DNA of 64,000 nucleotides, taken from contig JAPYXD010000308.1 in NCBI GenBank assembly GCA_030998225.1, positions 8,442,001 to 8,506,000 of the forward strand, given 5' to 3'. Below are positions 55,700 to 64,000 of the stretch, in pieces (positions within the stretch are counted from its first letter, which is position 1; each line of letters begins with the position of its first letter). The notes under the pieces are model-generated. The model searched no databases, had not been told where the DNA came from, and was given only the letters and a program-made list of their open reading frames with translations. Origin of the DNA: Diplolepis rosae (lineage: Eukaryota > Arthropoda > Insecta > Hymenoptera > Diplolepididae). The translations under genes were made by a program, and so were the position numbers.

Positions 55700-56920
55700 T
55701 AAAAAGCAATATGTTTTAGTTGAATAATCTGGAGCAAAAGTTTCTTCCACCAAAGCACAAAAAATTGACAGTTTTTGCGATAAAATATTTTAAAGTTCCG
55801 ATTTATATTTTTAGACTTAAAAACCTGCCGCAAGCGATTTCAAGTAATAAACCCAGATTCAATACAAAATGCACTAAACTGTTGGGACTGCGGACTAGTT
55901 TAGGTTTTCTAAGACTAAAGTCTGCTTTTTACAACACATGAAAGCCATGAGTAATAGCTTATTTTTAAATTGTGCGATTTTCCCTAAGTATTGAGAAAAG
56001 GAAAATAGCCAACTGCTGTCAACATAAAATCAGGTAGCTTCCCTTGCAGGGCTGGATTCTTGGGGATATTCTGGAGAAACACCCCCCCCCCCCCCATCAT
56101 CTTGAATAAAAAATCAAGGACACTATCTGCTCTGTTTATTTAAAAATTCTACGTTCTTCCAAAGCGCTGTTGTAGGAGACGTAATTAACTGCCCTCAAAG
56201 TGGATTCATGCAGTTTTTTATACAGAGAGGCGTTCTTCAGAATGTTTGGAAGATATACTACCACTAATCATGATGAATAAAAACGGAAGGCAGTTTGTGC
56301 TGAAGGGCATTTTGACAACGGCATACTTACCAAGTAGCCCTACGTGCTACTGTATGAGACCCATGGTTCATTTGCATCTTTAGTCGATTGTGCTTGATAA
56401 TAAATCCACGAGTAAATCATGAGTAACCAGCTAATAAACACAAGATCAAACATGTCATGCCGATTGAGGCAACATGCATTAACCCTTTAACGCCCAGATG
56501 TGCAGAATTTTCACGTTGACTACAATGTCGTACAATTTATAGAAAAAAGATGAAAAAGGATCGGAAACTCCATATCCTACCGTTTTTGGGGTCGCTCTTT
56601 CAAATGGCACAGTCAGAATTCTCAAAAAATGACGCTAAACCCTTTATTTTCCAAAAAATACCCAAAAAAACGCTATTTTTGGGATACGATTTTTTTTTAA
56701 TTTAAATTGTCACTATGTTCCCGACACTTAAGCAACTTCTGACTCATCAGAAACGTGTTCTCGAGACTTGTACTTTTAAAATATGCATTGAAATATTTTG
56801 TTTTTCTTTTTTCTCTAATTCAAAATGGCGTCGGGACGTTTGAAATTTTTTGAAATTGAGAATATTGCTCCTATTTCGGATTTTCCAGGTTACTTCGTAG
56901 TGTGATCATACAAATAAGTT
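55700..56920. other. No gene recognised
   Basis: AT-rich; a 14-base C run at 56082-56095. A 73-codon frame at 55720-55941 has no domain. Confidence 0.45.
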
Positions 56921-57977
56921 ATTACGAGTTTTTTCTCACCGATTGTGATTGGCCGAAGCAATATTAGCCCATAAAATAAAAATTTAAGATGGCGGCTGCC
57001 ATAAAGCTAGTAGAAATACGTATATTTCGAGTTTTATTACAAACCAGGATGGTGTAAAATTTGCCAATTAGCAATCTCATAGGTTTTAGTCATCACTAAA
57101 TTCGAATCTTAGGTGAGTTTTTCGAAATTTAAAATGGCTGATCCAATATGGTGGACCCGTTATGTAAAATTTGATATTCCTGAAATAAAAAAATACTGCC
57201 GCATTCTACGCAAAATTTAAAATCAAGATTATTCAGTGATAAATATCTGATCTTTTTTCGATAAAAAAATTCCAAAATTATGAGGCTTCCCGAAATTATT
57301 AGAAATTTGAGTATGTATGACAAATCGACATTTATGGATTTTTATGGTAAGATAGAGTATCAGTAAATAGAAAATTCAGGCGAATTTACTAATTCCCAAA
57401 CATTTATTAGTGTCTCTTTCACACCCTACCATTTATCTATTTCATCTACTTCTATAGCATAATTAGTAAGTTACACCAGCATCAGAATGACAAATTATTA
57501 TAAGTAAGTTTCATGTATGATTCATATGAACATTATTTTATGAAATATTAGCAAAGTCTGAGACAAAAAATATAGATATATGTAAATTTTGAATAATTTC
57601 GGGAAGCCTCATATTTTGGAATTTTTTTCTCGAAAATAACTCTTGTAATAAAAAAAACATCAAGAATAATTTTGATTTTAAATTTTGCGTACAATGCGGC
57701 AGTATTTTTTTATTTCAGGAATATCAAATTTTACATAACTGGTCCACCATATTGGATCAGCCATTTTAAATTTCGAAAAACTCACCTAAGATTCGTATAT
57801 AGTGATGACTAAAACCTATGAGATTGTTAATTGGCAAATTTTACACCATCCTGGTTTGTAATAAAACTCGAAATATACGTATTTCTACTAGCTTCATGGC
57901 AGCCGACATCTTGAATTTTAATTTTATGGGCTAATATTGCTTCCGCCAATCACAATCGGTGAGAAAAAACTCGTAAT
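56921..57977. mobile_element. Large foldback element (~380-bp arms)
   Basis: Left arm 56921-57300 and right arm 57592-57977 are highly similar reverse complements (ATTACGAG ... at the ends; CGGGAAGCCTCAT at the inner edge), with a 291-bp AT-rich spacer. No transposase. The open frame at 57129-57323 is a by-product of the arm. Confidence 0.85.
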
Positions 57978-59230
57978 ATATGTAGTAGTTGACTTTTTTT
58001 CAATGATTCAAATTCGCTATGCAATCTAAGTCAACAGATTGATAGACTAGCAGAATGACAATATATGCTAATAACTAAATAACAGACCGGAAATAGATAG
58101 ATCAAATAACAACAGACCCAAAAGCTAACAAACTTACAAAAAAATGGGGGTCTTGCAGTATACTGAAGGATGACAGACTGATAACATATTGATAGACTAA
58201 CAAAAAATTGAAAGCCAAAGCGCTATAACCAAGGAAACGACCGTGTATGATATATGTTGAACGCGTAAAATCGTAACGCGTAATTATTTGATTTATAGAA
58301 TCAAAGAAACCTCAACTAGTGACTTAGCTCAGCCTAAACTACATGTGTTATCTGATACTATTCTAAATTCTCCTGATTGTAATAAATTACACTCAATACA
58401 ATTTTCGATATGAATATCAACAGTCGGGATAAAATGGGATTCAAATATGTATTTAGGGCAGTAGTAGAGCTATGTCACTACGACAGCACTTACTGACCGA
58501 GCAGGTTCTGTTCTATGCTAAGTCCCAAGAATGTAGCTGCCGCCCAAATACTGCTCGGTCGGTAATGTAGATTGCTCGGCCGGTAATATATATCTAACTG
58601 TACATGCAAAAAAATGCTCAATCGATGAGTCAGAGACCTCTCTTACCGACCAAGCTGACAGTCTGTGCTCTGGTATGTCTCCATGTATATAGTAATGCAT
58701 TCAAAATTAAAAGATTTGTATATGTAAAAAAAGCTATCGCCTATACCACCAGAATCTTGCGAAGACGATGACGATGTTTAGTACCATCAGCGACGGAAAC
58801 ATAAAAAACGAAAAAAGAGAAGTTGCAAACACCGGCACAGGCACCACCGCTGTTATAATTTCTATGTATTAAATTAATACATGAATTATCCCCTCCCGCA
58901 TCAAAAAATAGTCTGGTTGATAGTTTAGTTTTAATTATTTTAGAAGCCAGCTTGCCATGTACGTTTTTCTGTCGCTTTATGCATCTAGACTTCCATGTCA
59001 AGATCACTATGAATGCGCACTATTATACTAGTCTGTATCTAAAACTTGCATGCACCTATTGCTTCTAATCAGTCTATTTCATTTGTTTCATTTATTACGT
59101 ATGCATAGTAAGAAAAGATTTATCTGCGTAAGCGTAGAATTTGAGTGAGATAGACTGAATTAAAGTGGGGGCGATTTTGGCAAAGTGAGGACAGCTTGTA
59201 TAAAACTGGGGACTGGAACGCTTCAAAAGT
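57978..59230. other. No gene; small inverted and direct GCTCGG repeats
   Basis: At 58480-58660 the motif TGCTCGGTCGGTAA occurs twice (second as TGCTCGGCCGGTAA) with inverted partners TTACTGACCGAGCA and TTACCGACCAAGC. A Gly/Ala-containing minus-strand frame at 58741-59007 has no recognised domain. Confidence 0.4.
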
Positions 59231-59269
59231 ATTCCGCGCTTCGTTGGATGCAGCGTTCATCGTGCAGCT

Positions 59270-59790
59270 CTGAAAATGACCAACGAGAGAAGAAACAAGA
59301 TGTCCAGACAACAAGATAATCGTCGATTACTTGAACAGTGTGGAGTACTTATCCCGCATATCGAAAATTTAGTAATGTAAATCCTGTAAACAATAACCCA
59401 TGGGTAGAAAACTGTAATGTAAATCTAAGTACCCTAAATAAGGTATTAAGAACGCCAGGTCTTACGACCCAGCAGGAACAGAGTTGTTCAAATATTATTC
59501 GACAGGTTACGTGTCTCAGTGCCCGATTGAAATGCCCGATGGACTATTGAAACGAGGCAAAGGTTACAAAGACGAAGAAGAACATGTTCACTACCTCACT
59601 TCATGATAGCAAGGAAAAATTCAAGGCCAAATTACATCTATTGGGATGATCCTAACGAGCTAGTTGATCGTCTTCGACTGCTCATGGCATCACAAGCAGC
59701 AGGCAATCCAAGTCATAATAACGAAATTATGTCCATCATTGAAGAATTACATGAAACTATAATTATATATTAGGAATGTACTGTTAAATA
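59270..59790 (+). pseudogene. Polinton accessory protein remnants
   Basis: Broken plus-strand frames include NERRNKMSRQQDNRRLLEQC (about 59281) and, after several breaks, YWDDPNELVDRLRLLMASQ followed by GNPSHNNEIMSIIEELHE (59637-59757). Both resemble short hypothetical proteins encoded by insect Polinton/Maverick elements next to the integrase. Stops and frameshifts throughout. Confidence 0.55.
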
Positions 59791-59806
59791 GGGCTTCATT
59801 ATCAGA

Positions 59807-60073
59807 ATGAGCATTGACGTGTTCGGACATCCTCTAAATCGAACAGCTGTATCGAATCGTGGACCTTCAGGTCTTGCAGGAACTTCTGGTGCTGGTTTCA
59901 AGCTCACTTCAGATGGCAATTATGACATAGAAGGCAAGAGACTCTGCAACGTTACCGAAGCTATGGATCAAACCGATGCAGTGAATTCAAGACTTGTACA
60001 GCGTATAGTTCTGAACGAAATACGCACTGTGTACCAGGTCACATCATCTTTGCAATCAGAATTAAAATCCTAG
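59807..60073 (+). CDS. Polinton-associated hypothetical protein (partial)
   Basis: 88 codons from MSIDVFGHPLNRTAV, with the conserved FKLTSDGNYDIEGKRLCNV stretch and QTDAVN. It ends at a stop after SLQSELKS; related coding continues in other frames to about 60200 (SLQNSEIIAQLDARMSAIE). In intact elements the region is predicted to be helical; no enzymatic function is known to me. Context: immediately upstream of the integrase. Confidence 0.55.
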   Translation: MSIDVFGHPLNRTAVSNRGPSGLAGTSGAGFKLTSDGNYDIEGKRLCNVTEAMDQTDAVNSRLVQRIVLNEIRTVYQVTSSLQSELKS

Positions 60074-60208
60074 AAAGATAAATAAATGAGAAATTGAAAA
60101 ACCTACAAATTGAAACAAATCATGACTTATCACTTCAAAACTCTGAAATTATTGCACAACTGGATGCTCGAATGAGTGCTATCGAAAAAAATGGACACCA
60201 AGAAGTTA

Positions 60209-61114
60209 ACAGTAGTCAGAGAGCTACATCAACGAGCGAGAAAAAATTACCCTCGCCGACGTGTGCAAATGCGTGGTATAGACGAAACATAGCAGGCTGA
60301 TTTGGTAGAAATGATACCATATTTCCAAATTAATAAAGGTTTCAGGTGCTTGCTTATAGTCATAGATATATTTTAAAAATAGGCCTGGGCTGTCCCAGTA
60401 AGAAGCAAAAATGGAAAGGATATTACTACCCCAATGAAATCTATACTTACACAAGGACGAATTCCAAAGAACTTTCATACCCACAAGGGTAAAGAGTTTG
60501 ACAACTCTTAGTTTAGGAATTTAATGCAACAGTTTAACATCAAACTGTACTCAACTTATAGTAATCTAAAAGCATCAATCATTGAAAGATTTAACCGCAC
60601 ACTTAAGAAAAAAATGTGGATACAATTCAGCTTCCAAGGCAACTATATGTGGATAGATATCTTGTCCACTCTGGTTTCCGGATACAACGATTCTAAGCAC
60701 CGAACCATTGGCATGAAACCTAAAGATGTCACTGCTACAGATGAGGAGGCACTCTAGCAACGTTTTAATAAACAAAATACAATGCTTTCGAGACGACCTA
60801 AATTCAAAATTGGTAATAAAGTTCGAGTCAGTAAATTCAAAAACGTTTTCGAGAAAAGATACACCCCAAATTGGACAACAGAGATATTCACGGTGAATCA
60901 TGTAATATCAACCAATCCTGTAACGTACAAACTCAAGGACTACCAGGATCAATCCATCGCTGGCGGCTTCTATGAACAGGAACTTCTCAAAGTCAAGTAC
61001 CCAAATATTTACCTCTTAGAGAAGGTTCTCAAAAAACGTGGAAATAAGATTTATGTTAAGTTGCTCGGCTTTGACAGTTCACACAATAGCTGGATAGCTA
61101 AGTCAGACATCTAA
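60209..61114 (+). pseudogene. Polinton retroviral-like integrase with chromodomain, decayed
   Basis: One nearly continuous frame: a basic segment RARKNYPRRRVQMRG (60218), DLVEMIPYF, a catalytic-core stretch AWAVPVRSKNGKDIT, FHTHKGKEFDNS, then STYSNLKASIIERFNRTLKK with the last acidic residue. The C-terminal domain is open at 60782-61114 (KFKIGNKVRVSKFKN, YTPNWTTEIFTVNHV) and ends in a chromodomain-like FVKWLGF-type KLLGFDSSHNSW. Stops occur at about 60298, 60376, 60510 and 60756. Position D of the D,D35E triad looks changed (ADLVEM region kept, HTDKG seen as HTHKG), so it is inactive. Integrases of this type insert Polinton DNA. Confidence 0.8.
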
Positions 61115-61339
61115 ATCAACGTTGAATCAATGTTGAATCAATGTTAAACGGAAATTAAGATGATGTTTACTTAATGTTAAATAATGTAATTACATATAAG
61201 GGTAAATATAATAAAAAAATTCCATATTATGTTGTTTGTTTAATATATCAATTCTATATTGACAATATTTATTTACAGCCTTCTCATAACTAACTCAATT
61301 CTGTTTTTGATGTCACAATATGTACAATATATACATAAT

Positions 61340-62885
61340 CTATTCTCCATCAACATCCACTTTTACATCTTTAATCTGTTGGATTTTATAGTGTCCCCAT
61401 GCCAAAGTATCAGTACTCTGGGGCAATAGAAACTTTTTGTCGTCATAAGGGCTCAATGCTATTTTGAACTGTTTTACAGTTTCAACGTTATGTAAGCGCG
61501 ACCTTATCATATACTGCGTCCTTGTTTGGCTTTGCTCATTTTTCAAACATTCGACATAGTTGTCAAAACCAATAGTCTTCGCAACTATACCTGCTCGTAT
61601 ACCTTTTAGCTTTTTGACAAAATCCTGGCCGTTAACTAGAATGCTACACATTTTAATCCGTAAGCCAACAAACTTTGTTACAATTCGATTGCTACATTCG
61701 TCCTTCATAAGACCCACAATCTTTTTGTTGACTTGCGGAATACCAAAAACATTATTTGAAAGATAAACGGACGTGTCGAACTTTTGGATATCTTGTTTCA
61801 TGTCAGAATAAATATTCATGCATTTTACTTGATAAATGAGGCTGTCGGTATCTGTATACATGAGTTTACATTTATTGGCATATTCTCTAAGCATATAATC
61901 GTAATGAAAGTCATAGATCAAAGTTTTTGAGATATCCAGCACACTAAGTCCGACATAGATAGGCTTACTAAACAAAATTTTTGTTTTTCTTAATTCCACA
62001 GCCACAATATTTTCACTGAAAATCGACCGGCTACGGAAATTGGGTTTAGATATGAGAGCTTCGGCACCACACCTACCCTCCCACTTTGTCACGAGCTCGA
62101 TGTTAACATGCTTTCCTACATTCTCCATTGTTTTTCCATAAACTGAATTATTCATCAATTTAAATAAGTTTTTTTCGAATTCATCTTTGGCATTGGCTCT
62201 CCTCAAAGTGTTGAAATCTATGTGTGGTTTAAGCCAGGTTGATTGTTTAAATTTGAGTATACGGTGAATTTTCTTTAATTTGAGACCATTTACCAAAGCT
62301 TTTTTCAAAACATGGTAATGAAGAACATACTTACGCTTAAGTAGGACGGTAGTTAACAATTTTTCCTGGATTGACCCCGGTGGTTTAGATTTTTCGGAGC
62401 AAAAAGGTAAGTTGCTATGTCTATCATGAATTTCTTCCGGATAATCTAAATCAACTTCAAGAATGTAACCAACAGGAGACTGATCAGAAACATTAAAATT
62501 GAAATAATCATCTACATTAGTCACCCACTCAAAACCACCGTAAAGAAGTGGTTGCGTTATTGCCCAACCATACAAGTTTTTTGCGTCAAAGTATACCAAA
62601 TAATTGATCTCCTGATTTTCATCGTAAACATCCATATATGAATTGTTGGCTTTCGCGTAGCGGTCGCAACATTGACTGATGCCGCCTCTGATACCTCGTT
62701 CCACAAACATGAGTTTATCCACGTTAGTCAAGAGTTCTTACCTTATTTTAGTATACTTCAACATAGCGTCCCAGGCATGCCAGGAGTAGTATAGTAATGT
62801 GCTGGATCTAATTTATAAGCATTTATACACTGCTCTCGAAAATTTTCAAAGATCCGCTAAGAGCAACACGTCCGTTTTCATATAT
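61340..62885 (-). pseudogene. Polinton protein-primed DNA polymerase B, 5'-truncated
   Basis: Open for 463 codons (62731-61340). Family-B polymerase motifs: A at about 62600 (VYFDAKNLYGWA), B at about 62145 (KLMNNSVYGKTMENVG), C at about 61850 (LMYTDTDSLIYQ). Upstream coding continues to about 62885 (TDVLLLADL, INAYKLDPAHYY) but is broken by a stop near 62735, a frameshift near 62775 and another near 62860. The exonuclease and terminal-protein region is missing. Polymerase and integrase converge, with 225 bp between their stop codons. No Polinton TIR is seen at either side. Confidence 0.85.
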
Positions 62886-64000
62886 AATTTTACATAGTCA
62901 CCAAGTCAACCAAGATTCTTTATCAGAATTAAAAATACGAACCCCACTTCCACACTTCTCTTCCAACCACTTAAAACAACATACTCGACAAGCCTTTCTA
63001 CTCACTTTTATCAACAACTCACATCCACTTTTACCCAAGTTTACTTAATTTCCTACAGCACAATCATCATGACTTATCCCTTTCATTCCGAAAACGGAAG
63101 TCCGAATGATTTTTTCTTAATTTTCCATTACAGAAGTTGGATTTTTATGAGTTTTGATAATTTCTTTTTGCCTTTTTTTATTACACGAAAAGAAATTTGA
63201 TGGCTTAATATATTAAGTTTTGTGAGAAGAAGTACCATTTTAGAGAGTAAACCAGAACTATTGGAAAAAGTTGTGAAAAAGTCCCATCATAATGGTGAAG
63301 CTTATTATGTCAATCATTACTTGCTGTCTGTCTGAAATTTGAGTCTTATAATGAGACATAATAGCAGCATCGTATCATTTCACTGAATCTTCTGATGTAA
63401 ATATATGTCATCGTATAGAGCAGAGTTTTGGAATCAGCGCGTGTTTAAACATGAAAATATTAAGACAAATTTTTACCATCTGTGATGGGTACGTTTCACT
63501 TTCCAGCATTCTCATATTTCGACTACAGTAAGTCCTAGGAAGTCAAATCAATAAAAGTGGATTAGTAATAATTCCAAATCGAAGAAAGAAATTTGTTTTC
63601 AATGTGTCAATTCGCAATGCCACTGTTGATCATCATTGCTTTTTGTCAATACCCTTCATTTATTTGTCAAGTGGCAAACATTTTAGCGGAATAAAACGTA
63701 CCTAAATGGGTCAGAACGAGGGGGAATTGAACCTACGACCTACGGGTTTTAACGCACCTACGTCCTACAACTAACGCACTAGACTATTCTCGCAATTGCG
63801 GTTTGAAATTTTGGAACTTGTTTTAGAAGATTGCTTTGATAGAACATATTTAAGGAGGAGAAAGTACCATCTAAGATTTCAACATTTGAACTCTGATGGG
63901 AACTTATGGGAACTTTTTCGAACATTACGATTGTAATATTCCGTAAATGCGTGTAAGTATCAGGTGTACCAGTAAGTACCAGTAAGTTTTGGTTGAATTT
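62886..64000. other. AT-rich; one SINE-like piece, otherwise nothing recognised
   Basis: No ORF with a domain and no upstream zinc-finger exon recognised. See the SINE entry at 63718-63808. Confidence 0.45.
63718..63808 (-). mobile_element. tRNA-like SINE head
   Basis: The minus strand has AGTCTAGTGCGTTAG (box A-like, about 63790) and AGGTTCAATTCCCCC (box B, about 63738) about 50 nt apart. Arms do not form a complete cloverleaf, so it is read as a tRNA-derived SINE and not as a tRNA gene. It differs from the other two SINE families. Confidence 0.5.

Noticed and set aside
56735..56765. CTGATGAG on the minus strand as a further hammerhead
   Set aside because: No GAAAC follows a plausible stem II within range.
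58741..59007. 88-codon minus-strand frame
   Set aside because: Composition is odd but there is no domain, start context or splice site.
1..64000. CRISPR array, bacterial operon or phage content
   Set aside because: No short regularly spaced repeats with unique spacers; exons with GT/AG introns and eukaryotic transposons show a eukaryotic chromosome.

Overview
The window looks like a repeat-rich, AT-rich insect (or closely related arthropod) nuclear genome. Evidence: spliced C2H2 zinc-finger exons with canonical introns, many mariner-type elements, an R1-clade LINE, tRNA-derived SINEs, Penelope-like hammerhead motifs, a piggyBac MITE and a Polinton/Maverick remnant. The species cannot be fixed from sequence. 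A hymenopteran would fit the overall repeat flavour, but that is only an impression.

Host genes. One gene spans most of the window on the minus strand. Three exons (49553-49285, 10812-10477, 2209-1756) join in matching phase (0, then 2, then 2). They give 352 codons plus stop: three C2H2 fingers, a Ser/Asn/Pro-rich linker and a C-terminal finger pair of Ikaros/Hunchback type. Its 5' exons lie beyond or are unseen. The last histidine of the third finger is encoded across a 38.5-kb intron. Inside that intron, on the plus strand, sits a small two-exon THAP-domain gene (33929-35553), frameshifted as read.

Mobile DNA by region. 1-10 kb: two palindromic MITEs, two internally deleted mariners with intact TIRs, a possible LTR block and Tc1-like fragments. 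11-15.4 kb: a mariner truncated at nested inverted repeats that enclose a GC-rich ORF built of ~37-residue repeats and end at a hammerhead core. 17-24 kb: a SINE and a 4.4-kb interrupted inverted repeat loaded with mariner and pogo/Tigger-like remnants. 24.8-32.3 kb: hammerhead core, mariner, an internally deleted R1-like LINE whose ORF1 and ORF2 ends are fused in frame, a DDE transposase remnant, a mariner, a long-TIR Tc1-like element and a foldback element. 33-43 kb: THAP gene with a Tc1-type MITE in its intron, Mutator-like and mariner fragments, a piggyBac MITE and SINEs. 43-48.9 kb: a nearly complete R1-clade LINE with a decayed ORF2. 50-59 kb: further TE remnants, a 9-bp minisatellite, a hammerhead core, a SINE and a large foldback. 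59.2-62.9 kb: Polinton remnant (plus-strand accessory ORFs and integrase; minus-strand DNA polymerase B).

Most striking: a family of four hammerhead-like cores whose stem II covaries, the doubly deleted but frame-preserving LINE derivative, two mariner copies with an identical internal deletion, and several large foldback structures. No CRISPR, rRNA or functional tRNA gene was seen.
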